A stretch of 64,000 bases of DNA from Cutibacterium acnes. GTDB lineage: Bacteria > Actinomycetota > Actinomycetes > Propionibacteriales > Propionibacteriaceae. The notes under the pieces are model-generated. The model was not told the DNA's origin. It did no database searches and saw only the letters and a list, made by a program, of their open reading frames with translations. This document shows positions 9,722-18,105 of this stretch, piece by piece; position 1 is the stretch's first letter; every line of letters starts with the position of its first letter. The stretch is from positions 1,674,001-1,738,000 of the forward strand of contig NZ_CP023676.1 of assembly GCF_003030305.1 (NCBI RefSeq). The letters are read 5' to 3'. Made by a program: the position numbers and the translations under genes.

Positions 9722-10411
9722 TCACAGCGAGGTCAAAATGTCGTCGATAAGGCCATACTCCTTCGCCCCCTGGGCAGTTAGATACTTGTCGCGATCGATG
9801 TCCTTGGAAATCTGCTCGACGCTCTGACCAGTCGCAGTAGCGAGCATGTTCTCCATGAGCTTGCGGATGCGCTGAATCTCGTCGTCCAAGATCTCAATAT
9901 CGGTGGCCTGACCATACGTGGCCTGGCCCATAGCCGGCTGATGGATGAGGACGGTCGAGTTCGGCAAGGACAAACGCTGCCCCTTCGCGCCGGCGGCCAG
10001 CAACACGGCCGCAGCCGATGCCGCCATACCCAGACAAATCGTCTGGATGTCGGGGCGCACATAATTCATGGTGTCGTAGATCGCCGTCATAGCTGTGAAC
10101 GAGCCACCAGGCGAGTTGATGTACATGCTGATCTGACGATCGGCATCCATCGACTGCAGACACAGCAGCTGGGCCATCACGGCGTTGGCGATGTCGTCAG
10201 TCACCGGAGTGCCAAGGAAGATGATGCGATCCTCGAACAACTTGGTGTACGGATCGACGCGACGCACACCGTAAGAGGTGCGCTCCTCCCACTGCGGGAT
10301 GTAGTAGTCGTTGCGCGGACCTGCCGGGGCTAGCCCGCCGGGAGCAGCCTGTTCGGCCTGCTCAGCGTTCAAGGCGGCCAACCGATTCTTGTCAAAGGCG
10401 TTGAATCCCAT
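9722..10411 (-). CDS. clpP2: ATP-dependent Clp protease proteolytic subunit ClpP2
   Basis: Serine protease subunit of the double-ring ClpP. 229 residues with catalytic triad Ser132 (in L-G-M-A-A-S-A), His157 (in L-I-H-Q-P-A-M-G) and Asp208 (in D-I-D-R-D-K-Y). The N-terminus has a longer Ala/Gly-rich propeptide (about 35 residues) than clpP1. The start is the ATG at 10411 preceded by GAGGTGA; the frame is open further upstream but that part is antisense-like overlap with clpP1. In actinobacteria ClpP1 and ClpP2 form a mixed heterotetradecamer, and clpP1 lies 7 bp upstream here, so the two are co-translated. Confidence 0.96.
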   Translation of the reverse strand: MGFNAFDKNRLAALNAEQAEQAAPGGLAPAGPRNDYYIPQWEERTSYGVRRVDPYTKLFEDRIIFLGTPVTDDIANAVMAQLLCLQSMDADRQISMYINSPGGSFTAMTAIYDTMNYVRPDIQTICLGMAASAAAVLLAAGAKGQRLSLPNSTVLIHQPAMGQATYGQATDIEILDDEIQRIRKLMENMLATATGQSVEQISKDIDRDKYLTAQGAKEYGLIDDILTSL

Positions 10412-10418
10412 GGTCACC

Positions 10419-11057
10419 TCACTGATTGGGGGCGTCGCCGCGAAGCTGCGACGCATTGCTGTAGACGTGGTCAATGAGCCCATATTCGAGAGCCTCCTGA
10501 GCGGTAAACCAGTGGTCCCGGTCGGAGTCCTCAAGGATCTGCTCAAGGGTGTGGCCAGAGTGGTCGGCGTTGAGCTGAGACAACTCACGTTTGGTGTCCT
10601 TGAGCATCTTGGCGTTAATGGCGATCTCAGTAGCAGTACCACCAACTCCGCCGAGCGGCTGGTGCATGAGGATCTTGGCGTGCGGCAGGGCGTACCTCTT
10701 ACCGGGTGTGCCAGCGGTCAGCAAGAACTGGCCCATGGACGCTGCCATGCCCATCGTCACGGTCGCAACATCATTAGAGATCCACTGCATAGTGTCATAG
10801 ATCGCCATTCCCCCGGTGACCGAGCCACCTGGAGAGTTGATGTAGAGGTAAATATCGGCCTCGGGATCCTCGGCGTTGAGTAGCAACATCTGGGCGCATA
10901 ACGCATTCGCATTCTCGTCTTTAACCTCGGAACCAAGGAAGACAATGCGGTTGCGCAGCAGCGACTGGTAGACGTTGTCGGTCATCCCGGCACCGCCGGT
11001 CTCGGGGCCGGCCATGGCGGGCATGCCCTGGGAAGCGATCGAAGTATTGTGACTCAC
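10419..11057 (-). CDS. clpP1: ATP-dependent Clp protease proteolytic subunit ClpP1
   Basis: Serine protease subunit paired with ClpP2. 212 residues from a GTG start at 11057; catalytic triad Ser107 (G-M-A-A-S-M-G), His132 (L-M-H-Q-P-L-G-G) and Asp181 (D-R-D-H-W). An ATG at residue 25 (before T-D-N-V-Y) is an alternative start, since the first 24 residues are a flexible propeptide-like stretch. First gene of a clpP1-clpP2 pair, with a possible ClgR-type site 40-55 bp upstream of the start codon. Confidence 0.95.
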   Translation of the reverse strand: MSHNTSIASQGMPAMAGPETGGAGMTDNVYQSLLRNRIVFLGSEVKDENANALCAQMLLLNAEDPEADIYLYINSPGGSVTGGMAIYDTMQWISNDVATVTMGMAASMGQFLLTAGTPGKRYALPHAKILMHQPLGGVGGTATEIAINAKMLKDTKRELSQLNADHSGHTLEQILEDSDRDHWFTAQEALEYGLIDHVYSNASQLRGDAPNQ

Positions 11058-11097
11058 GGTCCTGAATCTACCCTGTGGGCACGACAGTTCCAGAGCC

Positions 11098-11111
11098 TTT
11101 CGCGGTCAGCG
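11098..11111. promoter_or_regulatory. Possible ClgR-type operator upstream of clpP1
   Basis: TTTCGC-GGTCA-GCG contains the symmetric core CGC-N5-GCG, 41-54 bases upstream of the clpP1 GTG. ClgR activates clpP genes in corynebacteria and mycobacteria through CGC/GCG half sites. The match is partial and based on a recalled consensus. Confidence 0.3.
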
Positions 11112-11132
11112 CGTCCGAACACCACCGGCATG

Positions 11133-12434
11133 CTACTCATCGGGGTTGTCCTCAAGCCCTTCTGTGGGTCGAGACGAGATCAGCGCATTAACCCATCGAG
11201 CACCTGGGTCGTGGTCAATAAGAGTGGCCTTGACGAGCAAGGAGCACGGCAAAGCGATCAGAGTTCCCAACGCCCCAAAAACCCAACCCCACAAAAGCAA
11301 AGAAACAAAGGACATCGTCGGCGTCAGACCCACGGCATCGCCAGCAAACTTTGGCTGGATAATCGACTGGATGACGAAGTTCAGCACCGAGTAGGAGACG
11401 ACAACAGCCACCGCCGCCACCCAGCCGTCTTTGAAGAGAGCCAAGAGGGCTGGCGGGATAACACCGATGATGAAGCCAATATTTGGAATGTAGTTCGTCA
11501 GGAAGCTGAACAACGCCCAGACCCCGGCAAGCGGAACGCCGATGATGAGCAACGCTGCCCAGTCAAAGAGGGCGACAATAAGGCCGAATACCGTCGTCAC
11601 CAACCAGTACTTACGAATACCGGAAGCGAAGGACTCCAAAGCCAAGACAACATCCGGCTTACGACTTCCGGCCATCCTTAGCCGATCATGCATCTGCGGG
11701 GTATCCATGACCATAAAGATCATGCCAGTGAGGATGACGATAATCATCGTCACGACGCTGGTGGTATCCGAGGCAACCGATGTCACGACCGACATCACTT
11801 GCTGCGGATCGATCTTTTTGAGCTTATCGGCAATGACGTCCTGGGAATACCCAAGTTGGGTCGACCAGTGCAGCAGTTGCGTATAGATCTTCTCCATCTG
11901 CGGGATGTAGCTCTGCAACTGGTTAATCATGGCTGCCACCGACCACACCATGCCTACGACGCCAGCCGCCAGCACAACGATGACGGCGGTGCCGGCTGTC
12001 GTGGCAGAGATCCACCGCGGACATTTGTGTTTCACGAGCCAGGTGTGAATCGGATAGGCCGTGATGAGGAGGTTCAAACCGAAAAACAACGGGGCGACGA
12101 CGCTCGACAGCTCATGCAGGAAGCTCAGTCCTAACCACGCAGCAGCCACCGTCAGCAGAACAATGGTGAGTTTAGGCAAGCCGTGTTTGCTGGTGGCTAC
12201 CTCAGCTTTTTCGTGGTCACTCGGCTGAGGTTGCAGCCCAGATTCGGCCGCCTTCTCCGCGTTCGTTGCGCCGTGGGTGGGATGTTCCTCAGTCTCCAAT
12301 TCGCCACGCTCGACCGCACGGGCCACCGCGATGTCATCAGCCATCATCTGACGCGCATTGCGCAACTGACGAGTGGCAGGGGCAACAGAGATCCGACGTC
12401 GAGATCGTGTGGGGCGCGCGGGGCGTTTGTTCAT
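11133..12434 (-). CDS. AI-2E family (PerM/TqsA-type) membrane permease
   Basis: 433-residue integral membrane protein. The N-terminal 85 residues are hydrophilic (Arg-rich, then Glu/Ala/Thr). About eight hydrophobic segments follow, including pairs near 90-135, 145-170, 225-250 and 285-400, with a cytoplasmic amphipathic region near 170-215 and the C-terminal Gly/Pro-containing transmembrane core typical of the AI-2E transporter family. Members export autoinducer-2 (TqsA) or small solutes and ions; the substrate cannot be read from sequence. GAGGAAG precedes the ATG. It lies between tig and clpP1 on the same strand, 104 bp after tig (with a terminator between) and 75 bp before clpP1. Confidence 0.85.
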   Translation of the reverse strand: MNKRPARPTRSRRRISVAPATRQLRNARQMMADDIAVARAVERGELETEEHPTHGATNAEKAAESGLQPQPSDHEKAEVATSKHGLPKLTIVLLTVAAAWLGLSFLHELSSVVAPLFFGLNLLITAYPIHTWLVKHKCPRWISATTAGTAVIVVLAAGVVGMVWSVAAMINQLQSYIPQMEKIYTQLLHWSTQLGYSQDVIADKLKKIDPQQVMSVVTSVASDTTSVVTMIIVILTGMIFMVMDTPQMHDRLRMAGSRKPDVVLALESFASGIRKYWLVTTVFGLIVALFDWAALLIIGVPLAGVWALFSFLTNYIPNIGFIIGVIPPALLALFKDGWVAAVAVVVSYSVLNFVIQSIIQPKFAGDAVGLTPTMSFVSLLLWGWVFGALGTLIALPCSLLVKATLIDHDPGARWVNALISSRPTEGLEDNPDE

Positions 12435-12458
12435 CGAGCTTCCTCAGGGTTGACGTGG

Positions 12459-12494
12459 GACCGGCGTCGTGCGGAAACCCGCACGACGCCGGTC
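12459..12494 (-). terminator. Terminator hairpin after tig, perfect 16-bp arms
   Basis: Arms 12459-12474 and 12479-12494 are exact inverse complements (GACCGGCGTCGTGCGG) with a 4-base loop. It is 45 bp past the tig stop on the minus strand and just before the AI-2E-type permease start. No T-run, so a strong GC hairpin terminator of the actinobacterial kind. Confidence 0.7.
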
Positions 12495-12538
12495 ATCACG
12501 GATCATGTCGATCCTACGGGACACGTGGCCCCTGATCA

Positions 12539-14131
12539 TCACTTGGACTTATCGTCCTTGGCAGCCGTCTTCTTCTTAGGAGCAGGCTTCTTAGCAGCGG
12601 GCTTGTCGTCAGACTTGGCGTCTACGACCTTCTTGGTGGTCGCCTTGGCACCAGCAGACTTCTTAGCGGAAATCTTCTTGGTGGTCGTCTTCTTAGCGGG
12701 AGCCTTCTCCTCAGCCTTGGGCTCCTCTGTGGCCTTGCCGTCAGCCTTCTCAGCAGAATCTTCAGCAGGAGCGTCCTCTTCGGCCTGCTTGTCGGCAATG
12801 GTGCCGTCAGGCTGGATGCGGTCAAGCTCGAGAGCATTACCCTTCGAGTCGGTGACGGTAGCAGCACCCACCATGGAGGCCAGAGCCTTGCCACGACGGA
12901 TCTCCTGCATCCAATCAGGCAGGTGGTTGTGCTGCATCATGTGCTGAGCCTCCTCCTCGGGGGAGGTGCCGTTCTGCTGAGCCTTGCGGAACAGCAACTC
13001 AGTCAACTCGTTCTGCTCAACACCGATCTCGTCGTCATCGGCCATCTTGTCGAGGACAATTTGGGCTTTGAGGGCGTCCAGGGAACGCTTCTCGATCTCA
13101 GCCCAGAAGTCGTCGGCGTTATCCACCTCCTCTTCGGAGTCTTCGAGATACTCCTCGACGGTCATACCAGCCTGGGCCAACTGCTGGTTGACCTGCTGAC
13201 GGCGGGCTTCGAGCTCAGAGTCGATGAGGCTGGTCGGCAGCTCAATGTCGATCTTGGAGATAACCTCCTCCAGCACCTTGTCGCGGGCGTCTGCAGCCTG
13301 GTCGAGGCGAGCCATATTCTCCAAAGCGGTGCGCAAGTCGGCACGCATCTCGTCGACAGTGTCGAACTGACTGACCAACTGGGCGAAGTCGTCGTCAACG
13401 GCCGGGAGCTCCTGCTCGCAGACTTTAGTAACGGTGACTTTAATGTCGGCATCCTGGCCGCGCAGCGGGCCGCCAACGAGGGTGGAGTGGAACTCTGCGG
13501 ACTCACCCGCCTTGAGACCGGTAACAGCCTCATCAAGGCCTTCCAGCATGCCCTCGGAACCGACCTTGTAGGTGACACCGGATGCGGTGGCGTCTTCGAG
13601 AGCCTCGCCGTCACGGGTTCCAGCAAGGTCAATAGTGACGAGGTCGTCCTTGGCAGCAGCGCGCTCGACCTCCGTATTAGTGGCAAAACGCTGGCGCAGG
13701 GTCTCGACGCGCTCGTCGACGTCCTCGTCCGGCACCTCAACGGCAGGCACCTCAACGGAGATGGCGGAGACGTCGGGAAGATCGAAGTCAGGACGAACGT
13801 CCACCTCGGCGGTGAACTCGACGACCTCGCCATCCTCCAGCTTGGTCACCTCGATCTCGGGCTGGCCCAAGGGAACGACCGTGTTCTCCTCGATGGCCTT
13901 GCCATAAGCAGCCGGGAGGGCGTCGTTGATGGCCTCTTGAAGGACGACCCCGCGACCGAAACGCTGGTCGATAACCGGAGCGGGCACCTTTCCCTTGCGG
14001 AAGCCGGGAACGTTCACCTGGTTGGCGATGTCCTTGTAGGCCTTGTCAAGGCTGGGCTTCAGTTCATCGAAGGGCATCTCGATCGTGAGCTTCACACGGT
14101 TAGTGCTGAGCTTCTCAAGGCTGCTGGGCAC
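12539..14131 (-). CDS. tig: Trigger factor, ribosome-associated chaperone, with Lys/Ala-rich tail
   Basis: Ribosome-bound chaperone and peptidyl-prolyl isomerase that shields nascent chains. 530 residues, about 60-100 longer than usual. The N-terminal ribosome-docking loop has the signature G-F-R-K-G-K-V-P at 43-50. The FKBP-like PPIase domain is at about 150-240, and the helical chaperone arms extend to about 440. From about 455 the chain becomes low-complexity: first Glu/Ala-rich, then Lys/Ala/Thr-rich like a histone H1 tail to the end. Start is GTG at 14131 with AGGAG upstream. Its position next to the clp genes is the usual actinobacterial one. Confidence 0.95.
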   Translation of the reverse strand: MPSSLEKLSTNRVKLTIEMPFDELKPSLDKAYKDIANQVNVPGFRKGKVPAPVIDQRFGRGVVLQEAINDALPAAYGKAIEENTVVPLGQPEIEVTKLEDGEVVEFTAEVDVRPDFDLPDVSAISVEVPAVEVPDEDVDERVETLRQRFATNTEVERAAAKDDLVTIDLAGTRDGEALEDATASGVTYKVGSEGMLEGLDEAVTGLKAGESAEFHSTLVGGPLRGQDADIKVTVTKVCEQELPAVDDDFAQLVSQFDTVDEMRADLRTALENMARLDQAADARDKVLEEVISKIDIELPTSLIDSELEARRQQVNQQLAQAGMTVEEYLEDSEEEVDNADDFWAEIEKRSLDALKAQIVLDKMADDDEIGVEQNELTELLFRKAQQNGTSPEEEAQHMMQHNHLPDWMQEIRRGKALASMVGAATVTDSKGNALELDRIQPDGTIADKQAEEDAPAEDSAEKADGKATEEPKAEEKAPAKKTTTKKISAKKSAGAKATTKKVVDAKSDDKPAAKKPAPKKKTAAKDDKSK

Positions 14132-14386
14132 GAAGTTTCTCCTGTGGTTCCGATTCTGTCATCCCCGTTGAGGGGAGTACACATTCCATCTAATTCTAGC
14201 GACGCAGTAGTTCCTGAGCCACCGGAAGGTTCCCACCCGGCAACAGCACCCGCCCAACTCCACGGTCTCGGCCAATGATTTTGGTGTCAGGAGACCCCTT
14301 CCAGCGGGCCGCACCATGGTCCTGCTGACTTACCGCTGGAAAGACGGAATGACGAAAATGTCAACAATGACGCGACTGCTGACAAA

Positions 14387-14460
14387 TGGAGCGGATGACG
14401 GGAATCGAACCCGCGTAGCCAGTTTGGAAGACTGGGGCTCTACCATTGAGCTACATCCGC
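14387..14460 (-). tRNA. tRNA-Gly (anticodon TCC), CCA encoded
   Basis: The reverse complement folds as a tRNA: acceptor GCGGATG paired with CATCCGC, D-arm with AGCTC-AATGGT-AGAGC, anticodon arm CCAGT-CTTCCAA-ACTGG with anticodon TCC, T-arm GCGGG-TTCGATT-CCCGT. The 3' CCA is encoded at 14387-14389. Confidence 0.95.
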
Positions 14461-14604
14461 GCATCCCCGAAGGGACCTCGATAGCATACATGGATTGACC
14501 GTCGGCGTCACATTCACAGTGACAGGGTGTGCCACGACCGTCCCAGCCCATCCTCCAGCCCGTGAAATATCAACCTTTCGGACCATGTTCACATCTGGAC
14601 CCCG

Positions 14605-14620
14605 TGGTGTCATGACACCA
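14605..14620. promoter_or_regulatory. Perfect 16-bp palindrome touching the DUF2871 start codon
   Basis: TGGTGTCATGACACCA is its own inverse complement and its last base is the A of the ATG at 14620. There is no purine-rich ribosome-binding site in the usual place, so the transcript may be leaderless and the palindrome an operator for a dimeric repressor. Confidence 0.45.
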
Positions 14621-15166
14621 TGAGATCGTTGAAGAAGCTTGCAATCTGCGCAACCACCTGGCTAGTCATCGGCCTGCTCGGCGGAGTGTTCTCCCGCGAG
14701 TTCACGAAGGCCCACGACGTCACCGCCTGGACCCAGCTCAAGGTGGTGCACACCCATAGCCTGGCGCTGGGCTTCATGCTCACCCTCATCGTGCTCCTAG
14801 TGGAGCGAGCTTTCGCTCTTTCTCACCACCGTGGCGCCTTCGCTTTTCTGGGGATTCAACCTTGGCCTCCTGCTGACGATCGCAATGCTCGTCGTGCACG
14901 GCATGATGCAGGTCAACGGACATCCCGACGCCTCCCCTGTGATCTCCGGTATTGCGGGTCTAGGCCACATCGGCCTGTCCGTCGGTCTCGTCGGCCTCAT
15001 GGTGGCCCTGTTCACATCACTTCCAACGGGCAAATTAGGAACAGCTCACGACCAATCTTTGACCCTTAAACAAGCGGCAACCACTCGTCATATAGCGTAC
15101 ATAAGCGGACACCATCACGACGGCAGCCACGGGTATAACGGGTGGCGGATTACGCCCGCTACCTGA
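14620..15166 (+). pseudogene. DUF2871-type membrane protein, frameshifted
   Basis: The first frame (14620 on) reads a small membrane protein start: a transmembrane helix with L-G-G-V-F-S-R-E-F, then Q-L-K-V-V-H-T-H-S-L-A-L-G-F, which is the DUF2871 pattern. Near 14815-14840 the match jumps to the next frame, which continues P-S-L-F-W-G-F-N-L-G-L-L-L-T and H-G-M-M-Q-V, then I-S-G-I-A-G-L-G-H-I-G-L-S-V-G-L. Neither frame alone is a sensible protein. After about 15010 the second frame becomes hydrophilic and unlike the family, so the original 3' end is probably replaced, perhaps at the left edge of the inserted operon. Family function is unknown. Confidence 0.75.
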
Positions 15167-15229
15167 CCGACGACAGTTATGTTGTGGTAAGTGCCGAGAC
15201 ACGCGGTAGCAACCACAAGGGAGTTGACT

Positions 15230-16141
15230 ATGCCAATCACCGTCGCGCCAGGTTCCGTGGTGCAGGTACGTGATGAGGAGTGGCTCGTCAGCACTGTCGA
15301 GCAGACCGACGATGGACAACTCCTGACGGTGCAGGGCTTGTCAGACCTCGTCCGTGGCACCACGGCGAAGTTCTACGAACACCTAGACAACATCATCCCG
15401 CTGGATCCGCATGACGCGACCCCGGTAGCCGACGCGTCCCCGCACTATCGGGACGCGCGACTCTGGTTGGAAGCAACGCTTCGCAAGACTCCGATCCCAC
15501 TCGGCGAACCCACCCTGGCCGCCAGCAAGTACGCCTTGGCCAAGCGCCTGCAGTACCAGTACTCGGCTGTACAGCAGGCCCTCGATCCGGAAAACCTGCG
15601 ACCGCGCATCCTCCTAGCGGACGCGGTGGGTCTAGGAAAGACGATCGAGATCGGGATGATCCTCTCCGAACTCATCCGCCGGGGCCGTGGCGAACGCATC
15701 CTCATCGTCTGTCCTCGTCATGTGTTGGAACAGATGCAGAACGAGATGTGGAGCCGTTTCGCTATCCCATTCGTCCGTCTCGACTCCGTAGGTCTGCAGC
15801 GCGTCAAACAGAAAATCCCCGCCAACCGCAACCCCTTCAGCTGGTACAAGCGCGTCATCATTTCGATGGACACCCTCAAGCAGGACCGCTTCACCCACGA
15901 CCTTCACCGTCACGAATGGAACGCCGTCGTCATTGACGAGTCCCACAACGTCACTGGTGACACCACTCAGAACAACCGTCTGGCCCGGACCCTGGCGCCC
16001 AATACCGATGCCCTCATCCTGGCCTCCGCGACCCCGCACAATGGCAACCGGAAATCCTTCGCCGAGCTCATCAGGCTGCTGGAGCCCACCGGTGTCAACC
16101 CCCATGGTGAGCTCGACAAGGGCGACCTTAGCGTCTGGTGA
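15230..16141 (+). CDS. DrmD-like SNF2 helicase, N-terminal half (RecA1)
   Basis: 303 residues. The opening P-G-S-V-V-Q-V-R-D-E-E-W-L-V matches the N-terminus of DISARM DrmD-type helicases. Walker A is D-A-V-G-L-G-K-T with Lys137; the Q-motif-like Y-Q-Y lies before it; motif Ia is I-V-C-P-R-H; Walker B is D-E-S-H at 236-239; motif III is S-A-T-P-H-N-G. The frame ends at TGA 16139-16141, exactly where the second RecA domain should begin. The start is the ATG at 15230 with AAGGGAG in front, not the upstream GTG/ATG candidates. It needs the next ORF to make a complete SNF2 ATPase, which would translocate on duplex DNA. Either a frameshifted gene or a natural split. Confidence 0.8.
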   Translation: MPITVAPGSVVQVRDEEWLVSTVEQTDDGQLLTVQGLSDLVRGTTAKFYEHLDNIIPLDPHDATPVADASPHYRDARLWLEATLRKTPIPLGEPTLAASKYALAKRLQYQYSAVQQALDPENLRPRILLADAVGLGKTIEIGMILSELIRRGRGERILIVCPRHVLEQMQNEMWSRFAIPFVRLDSVGLQRVKQKIPANRNPFSWYKRVIISMDTLKQDRFTHDLHRHEWNAVVIDESHNVTGDTTQNNRLARTLAPNTDALILASATPHNGNRKSFAELIRLLEPTGVNPHGELDKGDLSVW

Positions 16142-18105
16142 AGCGACGCCACCGCAACGACCCCGAGGTGTCCAGCGTCGCCGGGGCCGACTGGGCTAAG
16201 CGCAAACCACCGCAGAACCTCCTGGTCAAGGCCACTGCGGCCGAGGACGCCGTCGCCGACGAATTGGAGCAGGTCTGGCTGCATCCCACCGGATCGTCCC
16301 CGTACAGCGGCGCAGCCTCCGCCCTCTTCCCATGGACCATCGCTAAGGCCTTTTTGTCCTCCCCGGCTGCCCTGCGTCAAACTATTAGCGAGCGCCGTCG
16401 ACGCATCACCGCACACCCGACGACACCGGATCAGCAGGTCGAAATTGAAGCGCTGGATCGATTGAACGAATTAAACGACGCCGTTTTCGACTCGTCAGCC
16501 AAATACGATGAATTAGTGCGTTACCTACGCAGTATCGGCATTGATCGACGCAGCTCGGAGCGAGTGGTTGTCTTCGCCGAACGGGTCGCCACTCTCTGCT
16601 GGCTGCGTGACCGCCTCAGGGGCGATCTCTGCCTCGCCGAGGACCAGATCGCGGTGCTACACGGTGGCCTGAGCGACACCGAACAACAGCAGATCGTCGA
16701 ATCCTTCAAGCAGTCGAACTCTCCCATCCGCGTACTGGTCACCGGTGACGTCGCCAGCGAGGGAGTCAACCTGCACCAGCAATGCCACGAACTCATTCAC
16801 TTCGACATCCCTTGGAGTCTCATCCGGATCGAGCAGCGCAATGGCCGCATCGACCGATACGGGCAACGTCATTCCCCGCAAATCACCACCCTGCTGTTGG
16901 AACCGTCGAACCCGGTCTTTCGCGGCGACCTTCGGGTGCTGTCACGTCTGCTCAAGCGCGAGCAGGAGGCTCACGAGGCACTCGGCGACGCCGGCAGTCT
17001 CATGGGCCGTTACAGCGCCAGTGCCGAGGAGGAGGACATCAAGCTGGTTCTGGCAGGCCGTCGAGATTTCAACGACGTTGTCAGGAGTGTCGACGAGTTG
17101 TCACCCGAGGACTCCCTGGCCTGTCTGCTGGCCTCCCTCAACGCGCCGACCGACGACAAGCCTCCGTCGGCCAAGTTCACCGAGCCGAGCCCGCTGTACC
17201 CCCGGCCCGTCGACTTCCTGCGTGAAGCATTGGAGGCCTACTACACCACGTCGTCGGCAGCCCCGACGGATACCGGTCGCGGTGGCGGCGTCTCGTGGCG
17301 GGACCACGGTGACGGCGTCGTCGAGTTCATTCCGCCTGCGGACTTGCGGCAACGCTTGGAGGTACTACCGCAGAGCTATCTGCAGGACCGCCACGTGCTT
17401 GAGCGGTTCTCGTTGGCCACTGACGAGACAGTCGCTCAGGCGCAGCTTGTCCGGGCCCTCACCGACGATTCCGACAGTTCCTGGCCCGAGGCCCATTACC
17501 TGAGCCCCCTGCATCCAGTGCTGGACTGGGCCGCTGATCGCGCGCTGTCGAAGTTGTCTCGCAATGCTGTCTATGTGGTGCGAGGCAAGGTCGACTTGCC
17601 CGCCGTCTTAGCCGTTGGCACGCTCACAGATCGTCGCGGACTAGTGGTGGCAGCGAGCTGGATGTGTATTAGGTTCCTCGATCCGGAAAACCTAACCTCC
17701 CCTTGGATCACCATGCATACGTCGTCGGCCGATATGCTCGCGGACGTCGGCGTCGGCGCTGATATGTCCAATCCAGGGCCCGTCGCACGGCCTGATGATC
17801 TTAAGCCCTTGGTGGAGCTCGCCATGAACGCCGCGGACGAGGAACTCAAGTCCACGTTCGACGCTGCCAAGGAGGGTACACAAGATCGGATCGCCGCATG
17901 GAACCACAAGACCGTCGCATGGCAGGAGGACTCGCAGACCCTCATCCCTAACCATGCCCTGCGCATCCGGCGAACCTCCGTTGAGGAGGAGAAGCAGCTC
18001 ATCGCCGATATGGAGCCGCAGCAGAAGTTGGCGCGGCCCCTGCTCGTCGTCGTGCCGGAAAACTACCCGACCGCTCATGAGGAGTGTGCCCATGCCAAGC
18101 AGTGA
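16138..18105 (+). CDS. DrmD-like SNF2 helicase, C-terminal half (RecA2 and beyond)
   Basis: 655 residues if started at GTG 16138, which overlaps the previous stop as GTGA. It opens with K-R-R-H-R-N-D-P-E-V, a segment that in SNF2 proteins of this type lies inside the protein just after the D-P-T loop of RecA1. The helicase C domain (about 130-260) has V-F-A-E-R, H-G-G-L, motif V T-G-D-V-A-S-E-G-V-N-L and motif VI Q-R-N-G-R-I-D-R-Y-G-Q. The last 350 residues are a family-specific extension ending in a Glu/Lys-rich helix. Adding one base at the junction would give a single protein of about 958 residues, the normal DrmD size. Whether the half is translated depends on coupling at the GTGA. Confidence 0.78.
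   Translation: MKRRHRNDPEVSSVAGADWAKRKPPQNLLVKATAAEDAVADELEQVWLHPTGSSPYSGAASALFPWTIAKAFLSSPAALRQTISERRRRITAHPTTPDQQVEIEALDRLNELNDAVFDSSAKYDELVRYLRSIGIDRRSSERVVVFAERVATLCWLRDRLRGDLCLAEDQIAVLHGGLSDTEQQQIVESFKQSNSPIRVLVTGDVASEGVNLHQQCHELIHFDIPWSLIRIEQRNGRIDRYGQRHSPQITTLLLEPSNPVFRGDLRVLSRLLKREQEAHEALGDAGSLMGRYSASAEEEDIKLVLAGRRDFNDVVRSVDELSPEDSLACLLASLNAPTDDKPPSAKFTEPSPLYPRPVDFLREALEAYYTTSSAAPTDTGRGGGVSWRDHGDGVVEFIPPADLRQRLEVLPQSYLQDRHVLERFSLATDETVAQAQLVRALTDDSDSSWPEAHYLSPLHPVLDWAADRALSKLSRNAVYVVRGKVDLPAVLAVGTLTDRRGLVVAASWMCIRFLDPENLTSPWITMHTSSADMLADVGVGADMSNPGPVARPDDLKPLVELAMNAADEELKSTFDAAKEGTQDRIAAWNHKTVAWQEDSQTLIPNHALRIRRTSVEEEKQLIADMEPQQKLARPLLVVVPENYPTAHEECAHAKQ

Noticed and set aside
12923-14278. 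451-codon plus-strand open frame across tig
   Set aside because: It lies entirely antisense to the convincing tig gene, has no ribosome-binding site and its Leu/Val/Gly-rich composition is what tig codon bias gives in this frame.
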